Assembly (NCBI GenBank): GCA_003952965.2
Contig: CM025856.1
Span: 2,683,127-2,747,126, forward strand
DNA length: 64,000 nucleotides
DNA from: Morella rubra
Taxonomy: Eukaryota > Streptophyta > Magnoliopsida > Fagales > Myricaceae
Direction: 5' to 3'
Shown: in pieces, positions 34,791 to 46,977 of the stretch
Position numbering within the stretch: position 1 is the first letter of the stretch
Layout: the number at the start of each line of letters is the position of its first letter
Notes under the pieces: generated by a model
Told to the model about the DNA's origin: nothing
Database searches by the model: none
What the model saw: the letters and a program-made list of their open reading frames with translations, nothing else
Translations under genes and position numbers: made by a program

Positions 34791-34797
34791 ATTTATA
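34791..34797 (-). promoter_or_regulatory. TATA box of the MADS gene
   Basis: On the minus strand CCCTATAAATCC lies about 50 bases before the first ATG at 34742. The leader would be very short (about 20 bases to the first Met), which makes use of Met 8 or Met 11 plausible. Confidence 0.65.
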
Positions 34798-34799
34798 GG

Positions 34800-36838
34800 G
34801 CTTTGATGCCTTAACCAACTATTAAATCTATTTAATTATTTCAAATTGGTTGTCATATTTATTTCCCTGTATTACCTATGTGACACGAAAATTATGAGAG
34901 AATCTAAGAGTTGGCTAGTAAAGTTCAAATATCGTAACTTCTTAATTGGTATACTAAAACTACATTCGGCAATTAGTAACTTGGCTAGTAAAGGAAGTTA
35001 TATCCAGAATAAGCCTACAAACATATCTAGAGAGATGAATAATTCCAATCCATTGAATGCCACACACAATGTGAGTAGTCTGGTAGTTTTGGCAAAACAA
35101 ATGGTCTGTAATAAAGAATGTACAATAGTTATGACTTTAGACTCTACTAAAATGTTGGGCCAACTCAATCTAGGACCCAAACGGCAACTATGACAAAAGA
35201 TCATCACCAATAATTTAATGCTCCATGTTCATTCTGAGCAACCAGACTACAGAAATTCCTTCATCAAAACAGTTAGCTTTTATGAGCTTTAAATCATAAT
35301 ATGAAAGATAATCATCCTTGCCTTCGGGATTAAGTAAGAAACAGTCAGGTGCCTGACAAAAAACTTAAGCGCTGCCAAAAACCTTTGCCATCAGTTTGTG
35401 ATAGGAGAGTAGCAAGGCAGGTTTCTTGTCAATCAAGCAGTGCTCAGACAGGAATTTCCAATGGTCTGCAATCGCATGAGACTTGGTTTTCAAAGATTAT
35501 AGATACCTTTCCTCTTTGGGAAAAAATCCTCTTTTTCCAAACAGATGGTGTAGGCGTCGTGGTTTAAGCAAGGGCAGAGGGAGAGGGTGAAACACCTAGT
35601 GGAGGATGGAGAGGGAGTGTACCCCAAAGTTAAACTCCTCTTACAACTCATATTTTCTTGGTCCTTCAAATCCAGAACCAAAAAACACAAAAGCAATCTT
35701 GCCTATAAAACATATATTGTCTTGAATCACAAGATTTCTAAGCGTTGGCATTGGTTCCCCCTATACCAATGCATGCCAGTAGGATCTAAGTTTATGAAAG
35801 AAAATATGAAGTAGAGGAAATATTTTCTTTCTCAGACTTTTTCTAATACCTACATGGTTTATGGAGCCTATTTAGGTCTTCTGATCATGGTTTTTCAAAT
35901 AGTTTGTCCATCTGAGCTTGTGAAACATAAACTACAGTGCAGCTGGCTTTGTTTTGATGTACGATATCTTCTGGTCAATAGCCTAATCATCTTATATGTG
36001 TCGTTGTAGCTGCCTATGGTAATTGAACTGATAGAGAAATTCATAGACCTAGATGGGATAGAGAACTGATAGAGGGAAAAGAGATGAAATACGAACAAGT
36101 GCAATGCGCCTTGAAGGGAGAAAGCTTCTCTCATAGGTAGAGAGCAATCCCTAGTCCTCTGTAACTCACTACCTTTTCATCATTTGGCTGAAACCTGAAG
36201 ATGTTGAAACAAATGCAAAGAATACCATTCTGGTCCAGACACGGGACAAACAACACCTTTGTCCATCCACCCAATAAGCAACTCCATATATCACACAAAA
36301 GGCTCAGATGGCAAACAAAAAGCAGCATATGACACATGAGCCAATCCACCCCTAAAAGACATTAATCAAGGGGAAAAACACTTTGGTCTTAGGGCACAAG
36401 CAGCCTAACAACATGGGCACTGGGCTAATGCATGGAGTTCCTTCTTGGTCCCAAATCTGTCTTCTTCTCAGAGCCAGAGATGGAACCTCTACAATTCGCA
36501 AAGTAATTGGAACTAGAGGCACACTATAGGAATAGTTGTTGATGCAGGCAAAGGTAATAGCTGGCCACAATCAAAGTAGATGGGGAGCTCATTAGATCAA
36601 CTGTTGGAGGCAACAGAGCAGAAGGTGGAGCCACTAGGGTGGTGCCACCAGCTTCAATGGAGACAAACCTGGAGGAAACAACACCAAAGGTGTGACAAGT
36701 GATGGAGGAGGAAAGGAAAGGCTGGACATCCGAGGGAAGGAGGAGGAGATCGGATTGGGTTGTAGTATCTGGAGCACCCCCTAAGAGAAAGGAGGAGAGG
36801 AAGCGGGGGGAGCGGTAAAGACATTTGGAGTTTGAAAA
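34800..36838. other. Non-genic stretch
   Basis: No gene recognised. Parts such as 36.56-36.84 kb are less AT-rich than the surroundings. If the small minus-strand frame at 36839-36961 is real, its 3' untranslated region lies here. Confidence 0.45.
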
Positions 36839-36961
36839 TTACTTATGTTTCTTAAAAGGCAAAACATTTTGCATCTGTTTGGCTTGTTTTTCTTTGATCC
36901 GGAGAGCAGCTTCCATTGAACGGCATTTTCTGTTGCCCTTACTTATGACATTTGGTGCCAT
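36839..36961 (-). CDS. Candidate small basic protein or terminal exon, 40 residues
   Basis: A 41-codon minus frame opens MAPNVISKGNRKCRSMEAAL, continues with a charged helix-like stretch and ends PFKKHK. It stands out from surrounding noise because the residues are strongly basic and amphipathic (RIKEKQAKQMQ) with no low-complexity run, and it ends at a clean TAA. Two bases before the ATG is a possible splice acceptor (TTTTAGAATAG|AT), so it may be the last exon of a longer gene whose first exon lies upstream, for example the frame ending at a donor at 40373. I recognise no family and do not assign a function. Confidence 0.35.
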   Translation of the reverse strand: MAPNVISKGNRKCRSMEAALRIKEKQAKQMQNVLPFKKHK

Positions 36962-39900
36962 ATCTATTCTAAAAGTAATTTGTAAGGAAACAAACACAAT
37001 CTAAGTTCAGAAAAATGTAATATTCAATGGCATGTCATCAAACCTTAATAGCTACAATTTAGTTTCATCTTCCAGGTTGGTTCATTTACTTGCATTGAAG
37101 AACTTATGAAACAAGTCGGTGTTATCGTTATTAGTGTATTTTCATGTCCCAATTTGCTAAAAATGTATAGAAAGAAAAAAAGCGTTCATAAGGAAATGAT
37201 TCAATTTAGAATATTGTCCATCAGCAAGATAATCTAAATGTATCGTGTGAAATCCCAAATATCTCCGTTCTAACAAAGAGAACATCTCTTTTAAAGGAAC
37301 AAAAGCATACTTCCTTTCAAAGAATTGGTTGAAACTAAGATTGAAGCATTTGTAATAAATTTTAAACATCTTAAACATGCTTACATCTGAGGTTAACAAT
37401 CAAATGGGTTGCCTAAGTTGGAGAGGACAACCTGAAGGACTACGTGAGTTGAGATATCTTAGCCTTAACTTAAATCATCATCATGTTGGAACTATGCTGA
37501 CTGGACCAAGGTAAAGTGGCCTCATAAGTAAAATTTCCTTTACCCTCATAAGTAAAATTTCTACTCACTGTACATTTTTGGTCATATGGCTCTCTTTCAT
37601 CTTGATGGTCTATCTTCCAACACCAAACTTTCCGTTGGAGCCGACACAATCCTCATTAACTTGCATGACATAGCCATGGGCCACTACTACACTAAATGAT
37701 AAAAGAAACACTGTCATATAAGATTTGTGATTCATGCAAGTTTAATGTTTTTGGTTTGTAAATATTTTGCATTATACTAATGTTTTAATGTTTCTATGGA
37801 TGAGTCCACAAAAACAAAATGAAAGTTGTCTATCTTTCCCTTCTTTGTTTCCTGCAACTAAGATCTTCATTTCTCTCTAACTTGGCAAGAAATAGTCAAA
37901 TGCTGCATGATCATGCAAATGCAAACCAAGCCCAAGTGCAAAAAAGCTCATGCAACACACATGATGGAAACGACCGTGACGAAAGAGTATGCAAACTCAC
38001 CTCTTTAAGAACATGCCAATAGTTACCAAAGGTTTTCCTGAGAATCTTGTGCTGAAACTCAATCCATCTGATTAGTACCACAGGAACCAAAGACTGGTTT
38101 CATGTCCAAATAACTCTGCCCCACAGGTCATCATTAGTAATTTACTTTCCTTATCTCTTCAGAGTCAAAAAACCAGAATAGAAGAAGTGTATGAATAATC
38201 AAACTCCATTAAATCTGATGTTATAAGTCGTACACAGATTTACAACAATGGAAGGATGATATAAGGCCTGCAAAAGAACAATGTATTCCCTGAGAAGAGC
38301 AAGGCTAGGAAAATTTGAGAAAAATATCAGCAAGTATTTCTAATGATATCCTCCAACCATGAGAAACCCTGTTACAATCACGCAAGAAGAGAAAAAGAAG
38401 CACCCATAGTTGAAAATCTGTAAGTCAGTAACAAGTAAACATGGCTCTGCTCAATTTGAAGCAATAACTAGCAGTAGTACCTATTCTATGCTTACTTCTG
38501 GTTGTAAATCTCTATGAAAATTTAAAATGAGCATAGCTCATTAGAGAAAGGCAGGGCTCAAACAACTTCTGCTTCTTGATGACATCCAAAAAAAGTTTGT
38601 AAACCAAACACCTACGGGTCCAATAGGAACATCTAGTTCCAGAATTATTTCTTGCCTTTACCTTCTCAAGATGTCATAAACTCCTAGCAACTAAATACAA
38701 TTTCTACTCAGTATATCTATTTTCTTTTCTAAGCCTCAGGATATCTGGCTTCATCAACCACTCTAAGACTGCTAAATCTTCATAGACAAAACTTTCCAAA
38801 CCCATATTATTTAAACAAGTTTTCCCCAAGTGTGAATAAATAGCACACATATATTGTTTCTCCTGGGAATTGTGATTAAAGAAAGACAGTTTACTCATCA
38901 TCCATTTATTATCGGCTTCTATTAGTTAATTGCACGCACAATATAATGATCTCTACGTTATTATTTTATATCTGCGAATTTAGAATAACATATTTCTTTG
39001 TAGTGCTTCTTAAACTTTTCTGGTTTCAAGATGTGCATGCGAAGGGGAGAAAGAGCAAGGAATACTTAAAAAGAAGGTATTATTTTATATTTTCTGCATG
39101 CATACTCAGAGAGAACTTCTATATGTGTGCACGTGCATGCTATATACACCTTTCTATGCATGCACATAAAGTCAGGAGTCAATTTCACTGTACTTACCAT
39201 ATGCAGCCTCAACAACTTCACAACACAACAATGTACAGAATAGTCATTACTAATTAAGAAAACCATGTTGCCTCTGGGAATCAGAGGCACATACATCATG
39301 TTCTACTCTAACATCAGAAAAACTTAGGTTGAGGACACCTCTCTTACAAAAGCCAGCACCCCATTCTGTAAGGTGGGATACCATGGCGTTTTAATTGACG
39401 AAGTGGAAGCCTGAACTGCCTAGTTTGATATCATTAAGGCAATTAGATTTTCACATCACTCCATACATGACGCGCTATGTTATGTGTATGCTCTTAACCA
39501 AATCCAAGTTAGCAATGAAATCCAAAACATATATATATACATATATTAGATGCCAAGGATACTTCCTTCAAATATTTAAGGAGAATGATTATAAAAGAAT
39601 ACTTCTGATTAGAGTTAACTAACATATTGGCAACTGATCAAGTTTATGTTTTACTCAAATTGTAAATTTCCTCTCATACTTTAGAGTTAGGAAGAGATAA
39701 ATAGCACATTTCTTACAATCAGCGTCTTCCCTTAGGGAAATTGTTTGGGAAATTGTTTTTCCATGTTCAGTAACAATCCGATAACTCTTACAATTCCACC
39801 TGGCCACCGCCATTTTAAATTAGCAGCAGCGAATCCAACTGTCAGGGAAATATACAATTCAACTCTCCAGAGCACATAATTGGCAAGCTTGCTTCTTTTC

Positions 39901-40372
39901 CAGAATAACATGGTCCCAACAATGACTCTGTTTACTTCTATATGTGACCTCCTCTTTGAGTTCTTCTTTCTATTACTGCTTAGACAATTACATGTGACTC
40001 AAACATAATAATGTCTCATTTTTACACGAGACATAATTGTTCAACAACACAGACCTCCTTCATTATGGCCCAATGAATAATGAAATACACCAAAAGTAAT
40101 TACGCTTAATCCAAGTTTGGTTTAGGTCCAGTCTGAATTAAAAAGCTGCACCTAATCCGTTAATGCATCCTAATTCTAAAACATTAACATTCGTGCGTAT
40201 AAATCATGTGTCTCAGAACACAACAGCAACCTCAAATCAAACTGAACCGACAATCCTAGTAAACAAGAACGTGAACTTAGGAAAACGGCAATAGATGAAT
40301 CATAAAATGAAAGAAATCGAGAGCTACGAAATAATGCCATAAAATCTTTGTTATGAACAGTAAAAAGCTTAC
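36962..40372. other. Non-genic stretch, possibly intronic
   Basis: No recognisable gene. A near-perfect doublet ACCCTCATAAGTAAAATTTC lies at about 37521-37562. If the small frame at 36839-36961 is joined to an upstream exon near 40.4 kb, this interval would be its intron or introns, but I see no conserved exon inside. Confidence 0.4.
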
Positions 40373-40558
40373 ATGAAATCCGAAATGGCGAAACGCTAAT
40401 CGAGTGAAGACAACGGGAGAATTCAGAGGAACCAGAAAGGAGAAGCCATTGGCAAGTGACACAACGGCATCCTCGTTGGTCGGTTTGTGCTCCATTCCAC
40501 AGAACGAATAGCTTTCTTTGCAGATTATTGTCTTTCTCTGCTCCACAACCCGACACAT
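40373..40558 (-). other. Possible first exon, unassigned
   Basis: A minus frame from the ATG at 40558 (or 40495, opening MEHKPTNEDAVVSLANG) runs to a good splice donor (TTTCAT|GTAAGC). The composition is protein-like, but no family is recognised and no following exon could be confirmed. It may equally be the leader of a non-coding transcript. Confidence 0.2.
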
Positions 40559-40706
40559 TCCCCATGAAATCGGTCCTCTACTCGCATATTATAATATTAA
40601 AAACAATCCGGCCCTGGCCGCTCTTAAAAGTGGGAGCCTAGGAGGGACAGAGAAACGAAACGACATGCAGTTTAGAGGACAAAGTGTTGAGGCCCCTTTT
40701 TGTTGA

Positions 40707-42766
40707 ATAATCATAGAGTCAGACTTTCAAAGCCAAGAAAGAAAGGAAACATCATAACATCAGTTTACAACGAATCAGTATAAAGTTGAAGGTCTAAATT
40801 AATTATCAAATTTATCACATTGAGTGGTTAATCTACAAAGCGTTCATCAATCTGCGCCCACGTGTTGCTCTCTGGCGGAGTTGATTTACAAATCTAATTT
40901 TTATAATCTAATGATACACAGATTGGTGACTTCCTAATAAGAAGGTAGCAAAATTTCTCAATTATGACCTTTATACACAAACATCCACAAAACCACTCAT
41001 TGCTAAAATAATATTGCACCCTCCTGTTTTTTTTTTTTGACTGAAATTAACTTTTTTTTACAAAATTAATTATGTCCTTAAAAAAGTCAAGTGAATAGCC
41101 AGATTTAAGGGCACAATCATCTTTTTTATTTTTTTAAAAAAAGTCACAATCGTCAATTTGTCAATCTCCAAAATTTGGACAAATATCCAAAATTTGATCA
41201 CATATCAATACCCAAAAAATTGTCTATGTCTAAGTTGATCACTTGGGTGTGGGGAGAAACTCTTGTTAGACGGCATGTACAAATATTGTCCCGTCAAAGT
41301 TGGCATAACGAACACCCAGACAAGATTTCTTTGGTAGGTTTTATTTACTAGTCCTTATCCCGTATCTACCACCTTAAAGTTTAGTTGACAAAACCAAAAC
41401 CGACCGGACAAGTCAGACCATGAAGTTGGTACCATAGGAACCGCACCTCTTGATCTGTGAAGCTTCCGACCAAGTATTTGAAGAGGGGCCCAGACAAATT
41501 CATGACAACAGCACTTTCCCCTCTTTCTTGGTCTCCGTCTTAGTCGAGAGACCGAGCACAAGACTCTATCACAATTAACAGTCAGAGCTAGCGTGAGGGA
41601 CGGACTCTGTACGTCCAACAATGTCTTATATAGAACTGCAGATTTGTCTTTTTCCCTACTTCTCACATTATCTGGCCTGCGCGAGGGGAAGAGAGCAGAT
41701 TGCTGCTGATGTGATTTGGAAATTAAGCATATAATTAGAAGAGTCGGCCGTGCGTGTAAATCGGTCTCCAGCCATTCTTCAAGAGAGTACTCACGTTATG
41801 CAATTGTACGTACGTGGTGGGTCTTTTGGAATCGTCTATGGATGCTCCAAGTCCACATGCCAACGCATATTCTATTCCTATTTTGTTAGATTGGAACGTA
41901 AAATATTACTTATTGCCTAAGAAAGCCGAGACGCTACCGTGAACTACTTCTATTGGTTGGCGAGTGCTCAACTGTGCAATCATGACAGCTTAGGCTTTGG
42001 AAGAAGACCCTTTCGGATTTGGAAAGTGCCAGTTGGACATGATTCATCATTCTATGCAGTTACCTCTTGTAATTTCTCAGCTTATCTTTATTGGACAGAC
42101 TATTAATGATTTCTTGTATCAGAATTCCGTTCTCCAAATACAAACGAGTATTACGAGCGCTACAATATTCAATGGATGATGTATCATTCTATTTCAAAAT
42201 TAAACATTCAAGAATCTAGCAAACATTCAATGTATTTAATTTGCATATTTTTCCTAAAATTGAACCATCCAATTTAGACAACAAAGATTCTAAAAAAGAA
42301 TTCTGAAGTTTCTCTTCATCTTCGTTAATATATAGGCTTTCTAGAATGGTGAAACATAACAATTTGAACCCTTGATGATTTAGCAATAGCTTTCTGGATT
42401 TGAGATTCACTTCCAGCTTGCCCCGAAAATTAATGCCCCAACGTGATCAAACCACACAATTTTGTTATCCTTTTCCATCGAAATTGAAGACAATTCCATG
42501 CATTATTTGCATACAAACAATCTTCTATACAAATGTGTACGAAAAGACTAAAAGGGAACCAACCCAATGTCCATTTTACTTGCCGGCCCCAAAAAATTAT
42601 GTACAATAAATGAAATGATTCTATATTTATGTGTGTATATATATAGAATTTATACGACGAATAATCAAAATAAACAAATTCTGTCTACCAATGCTACTAG
42701 GTCTAGAAATCAGAAAATTAAATTTGTTTGGCACCTTTAAAATGGGGGCCAAAGGCAATCAATCGC
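40707..42766. other. Non-genic stretch
   Basis: No gene recognised. A good TATA word on the minus strand (CTATATAAGAC near 41628) precedes a 40-codon frame opening MNLSGPLFKYLVGSF (from about 41505 leftward), too weak to call. The last part before 42767 should carry the 3' untranslated region of the next gene. Confidence 0.45.
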
Positions 42767-43828
42767 CTAAAGATCAGGCTGCAACTGCATCAACTCTTTC
42801 AAACTGAGCTTCTTTCCATGCTCATCGTCCACCTTAGAACAAACGTTGCGAGTGATCTCCAAAATGGATTTCCCCTCTAGAAGGTGATTCTCATGTTCTT
42901 GAAGACCAAGCGAGTACACCACATCTTCCCTGCTCCATCCCGCATGGAGCAAAAACGTAGACAGCACCCTCATGTACCACACCAAACCCTCTTTATCCGT
43001 CCTCAAGATACCACGGGCGTCACCGTTTCTCGCATCACCACCGTCCATCATCATCATCTCCTTGACCTCCTCTTCCTTCCACCCGGCATCCCTCAACTTC
43101 CAAAACACCTCGTCCAAACACCTTGCTAAATCCCCAGTACTCCACCACCGCGTGCCCCCGCGCTCCGCCATATCTGTCCAGAACTCAATCCTTCGGGCCG
43201 CCGTCGCTGCCCAAGGCGGGGCCTTGATTCCCGACCCCCTCGAAAATTGCAAGAATTCAGCTTTTTGGAAGAACCCGGCAATATCAAAACTAAACACACG
43301 AACATCTCCGCCGTTGACGTAAAACACGGGATTCCCCGCCATGTTAGGATTGGAAGGAATATAAAAATGCCGGTATAGGGGGACAAGAATCGGGGCTTTG
43401 TCCAAGAACTGCTTGGCCAAAGCCAAGGCTTCTTTGGTATCCCCAGGCTGATCAACCCCCCAAGACTCGCACCACAACCTTCTTTGAGAGACTAGTTTGA
43501 GGAGGCCCAAGGTGGGGAGTTTGAGGAGGATATGGAGCTGTTGGGGAGAGGAAGAGCGCCAGTTGGGGAAACCAGGAGCGACGGGGAGGCCTTCTTGGAG
43601 GATGGAACGGAGGTCCGGGGGAAAGACGAAGCCGAAGTTGGACTCGACGGAGTTGAACTCGGCGTCGGAGAGACCAGGGAAGAAGGGGATGCTGCAGGAC
43701 TCGAGATGTCCGATGAGGGCCTTAGCATAGGCCGCAAAAGAAAAGCAGGCTAGCTTGGAGTACTTTGGGGACTTGTTCACGTTTGTGGTGTTTTGTTTCT
43801 GTGTTTGAGTAAGCGTTGTTGCAGCCAT
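42767..43828 (-). CDS. Conserved plant protein with SMI1/KNR4-like region
   Basis: 353 residues in one exon. Residues about 35-190 match, from memory, a plant family of unknown function related to the SMI1/KNR4 fold: GLSDAEFNSVESNFGFVFPP, DLRSILQEGLPV, PGFPNWRSS, RLWCESWG, KAPILVPLYRHFYIP and NPNMAGNPVFYVNG, then VRVFSFDIAGFF. Residues 1-20 are a Thr/Gln/Asn-rich leader with no clear targeting signal. The C-terminal half has Trp-rich helices (IEFWTDMAERGG, DAGWKEEEV, HAGWSREDVVYSLGL). SMI1/KNR4 proteins in fungi link signalling to wall synthesis, and in bacteria serve as immunity proteins. Neither role can be assumed here. The start ATG has a good context (CCCCATGGC). GC content is clearly higher than the flanks, as expected for a real exon. 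Confidence 0.88.
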   Translation of the reverse strand: MAATTLTQTQKQNTTNVNKSPKYSKLACFSFAAYAKALIGHLESCSIPFFPGLSDAEFNSVESNFGFVFPPDLRSILQEGLPVAPGFPNWRSSSPQQLHILLKLPTLGLLKLVSQRRLWCESWGVDQPGDTKEALALAKQFLDKAPILVPLYRHFYIPSNPNMAGNPVFYVNGGDVRVFSFDIAGFFQKAEFLQFSRGSGIKAPPWAATAARRIEFWTDMAERGGTRWWSTGDLARCLDEVFWKLRDAGWKEEEVKEMMMMDGGDARNGDARGILRTDKEGLVWYMRVLSTFLLHAGWSREDVVYSLGLQEHENHLLEGKSILEITRNVCSKVDDEHGKKLSLKELMQLQPDL

Positions 43829-46464
43829 GGGGATTAAGAGGTTAAAGAAAGGAGAAAATAATGGAAGAATGTGGATTTAGAGAGCTTTAAAATTTGTTGG
43901 TTAGATAATGAGCTGCTTTGAAGGGGAAGAAGCCAGGAGGAGATGCGTATAGCTCCTGCCCCCTAGTGTACTGCTAGGTGCGAAGTAGTCGTCGGAGCGA
44001 GATCCACTTGCTTCGCGTTTTCTTTGTTCGCCGTATAAATAGATCCGCGTGAAAGAGTGTTTGACTCTTTGACTCTTTGGCACGGGATACGCTAAACGTC
44101 TTGTGGATGACAGAACGGGGTTCCGTAACGAGGAATTAAACTGGTGAGCGTGTAGGATGGAACCCGCTGGGTCACGTGGTCCTCTTCCATGACAAGTTGA
44201 CAACTTTGCATCTTTCACTTTATTAGGCAAGCTTTTAAAAATTATAAAAAAAAAAAAGAGAAATATTTTTATTTATCAGAGCGTTATTATTGTCAGTTTT
44301 TTTATATACAATTTCTTTTTCTTTTGAAATTTTATACTTGGCTTTCTAGTTACAAAATTTGAGATCAATCATTTTCTTTTTCTCTGAGTATTAATTTGCC
44401 TATTATACTACCATAGTATCGAAGGGTCATTTTTATTTGATTTGTTCTAGTATCACATAGATGGCATGTAGGAATTAATTATCCACAATCTGGCGAAGAT
44501 TCCAAAATTTAATGGCACTGGACATTGCGTCCAGTCACTTATTTTAAGGAGTTAATTAGTCATATTTAATACTATATTAAGATTCACATATAATTGATGT
44601 AATCTATCTCTATTCGAATTGCACTATATAATTCAGATAAAGAATTATAAAAGATGTTGAAAAAAAATATATATTTATAATTTATACATGTCATTATCTC
44701 AAAACAAGCATAAAATATTAAAAAGAAAATTAGATAGCTTTTATAAGTTTCCAAAACTGACTGTTTTACCGAACTATTTTTCTTTCAAAGCATGTCCACC
44801 ATCATTAATTTATATATATCAAAAGTATAATTTGCTCTTTTGGGAGAGGGCAGGCCAAGCATGTAAAAGTTAAAATCCAACAAAATTATATTATAGAGGA
44901 TAATTTGCTAATTAACTTTTAATCAATCTAGTAGACAATTTTAAATAAAATTTGTCAAAAGGCTTTTGTAATTAAACCAACTAATACTGACCCCGCCGTA
45001 AAAACCCTATAAAACAACCATTAATTTATTTATTTTAAAATAAATACAGGACTCAAATTAGTTGGGAAATTCATTCATTTGCCTACTAGATTGATTAAAA
45101 ACATGTAGTTTTAAATAAATTACGAGTTAACTAGTAGAATATAACTGCAGAAAAAATACAACGACAAAACAAACACACACAGATCACGCGGGTGTATTTA
45201 AATGGTTTGGATCCGTTATATCTGAGACAATAATTGGACGGTGCATGCAAGCCTCTAAATGCCTCCAAATCGAGAGCGACGGGTTCTTGCTGGGTGCGTG
45301 TGATCTGTCCGTGTTACACTCACAATATATACAAAAGTAGAGAGCGACGGCTGGACCCAGATGCATACTTTCTTGAACGGAGGCCGTAGCTGACTGATCA
45401 AGGGGAGACAGATGGTACCCTGGATGTGATCAGCTGGCATATTGGGGGCCAGTCAAAGGTCCAGGTCATCTCCTTGGATCCCCATTTCCACAAGTCCACA
45501 ACTAATACTGGTTTCATTATTAAATAACTCGACCGGCAATAATCTGCATATATGCCACCACAGCCGGATCACAAATGGTCTGACTGCAACGTGACAGATT
45601 TTTTTTACCTTCATTTCAATGCCCTGAAAATGACATAAATGTGCTGCATGCAAAAAAAATTCAATGTCCAGTGTTCCTACTCCCATTAAGGATTTGTGCC
45701 TTTATTGTAGTTTGGTGTATAGTAGGACCCAATATTACTGTACTTCCCATGAAAAATATCTGAAGTACGTCTCAAAGTCTTAAAAGCTTCTAGATTTTGG
45801 ACTGTAGAAATTGAAAGGAACTTTAAAAGAGTACGCCATATTGGAATAATATTACACATTTAGTAATTAATGGGACTATATTGCAGTGCTTCGACCCATT
45901 GAATTTTTCGAGCTACCTATAGTAGCTGCATAGAATGATAGATCGTAGAATTCATTGGGTATTAATACTATTAGTGTTAACTATAGAAGTACAATCTAAA
46001 TGCTAGCTTATTTCCCCCTCTATATTTTTATTTTTTGAAAGCAAATTTTTTTCCTGATCAAATACGGCAGAATAGTTGACCATTCGATTTGATATTTTGT
46101 GTGGAACTTGTATATTTTTCCTTCACATTAATTTTTGGAAGAAAAGAAAAATCGACGATTCGACATGAGAGATCAGGTATATCAATTTTCTCCGAATAAC
46201 CGAATATATACTTTAATGTGTAGATATTATTACAGCATATTTGATTCCATTGATAAATTTGTTTCTTGTTTATAAATTTTAGTCTTAACAGGAATTAATA
46301 TTACTTGCACTAGTTGTATGGTAGGTGGATATATGAATTTGGTATATGTATGATTAATAATGATCATATTTTTTATATATATATAATTAGGCCAATTACA
46401 AGAGATATATTAGAGGGTGCTAACGACAGTCATAGACAGATGAAATTTAATAAAGCATCTAATC
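43829..46464. other. Promoter region, then AT-rich non-genic DNA
   Basis: The first few hundred bases are the upstream region of the SMI1/KNR4-like gene. A TATAAATAG at 44034-44042 points the other way (plus strand) with no gene after it. From 44.25 to 46.46 kb the sequence is AT-rich. A partial copy of the MITE from 32 kb lies near 44540-44665. No gene seen. Confidence 0.5.
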
Positions 46465-46802
46465 TATTACGGAATGATGCAGAAGGTGTTCTAGAGGATT
46501 ATGGCACTGTTTTACACGTGGATTCAGGCAGCAGCCCTTCCTTTCATTGCCTTGCTCGTAGTGTTTCTTAGCTCCTCTAGTTTGTTATTTACGTAGATAT
46601 TTCCTCATGTTATTTACGTATACGCTGAGTTGTAAGTTGTTACACGTTGTCAGTAGGCGATTAGAATATTTTTCTTCCCGATGTAATTTTTTATTCATTC
46701 TTTGGGTAACTGTATATAACCTTTAAGGTGGTAGATTGTTTAATACAACAAGAGAAATTTCTCTTCACGACTCAGCCTTTTATTTCTCTGTCATTTCTTA
46801 CA
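46465..46802 (+). repeat. Left LTR of the copia element
   Basis: Begins TATTACGG (a TG start may have mutated) and ends TTACA. It contains a TATA-like TGTATATAACC near 46711 and the shared block CAGAGG-free leader ACGACTCAGCC, which recurs in the right LTR. Confidence 0.85.
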
Positions 46803-46814
46803 TGGTATCAGAGC
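46803..46814 (+). promoter_or_regulatory. Primer binding site
   Basis: TGGTATCAGAGC is the standard complement of the 3' end of initiator methionyl-tRNA used by plant copia elements to start reverse transcription. It lies immediately after the left LTR. Confidence 0.93.
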
Positions 46815-46977
46815 TTGGTTAAAAGAAACCATGGCAGAAGAAAAAGCTGTTGCTTCCCCTATTATACCCGCATCCCAAAACCCATTCCTCAACTTCAATA
46901 ACGTCAACAATCCCTACAGACTAGACAATGGAGATAACTCGGCCCTTTCTTTGGTCACAGACTTCCTAACCAGTGAA

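Noticed and set aside
41388..41507. 40-codon minus frame MNLSGPLFKYLVGSF... behind a good TATA word
   Set aside because: Unlike the frame at 36.8 kb it has no charged helical pattern or splice context, and short frames of this size are common by chance.
44034..44042. TATAAATAG on the plus strand as a gene promoter
   Set aside because: No open frame, conserved protein or splice site follows it on the plus strand, and the nearby gene is transcribed the other way.
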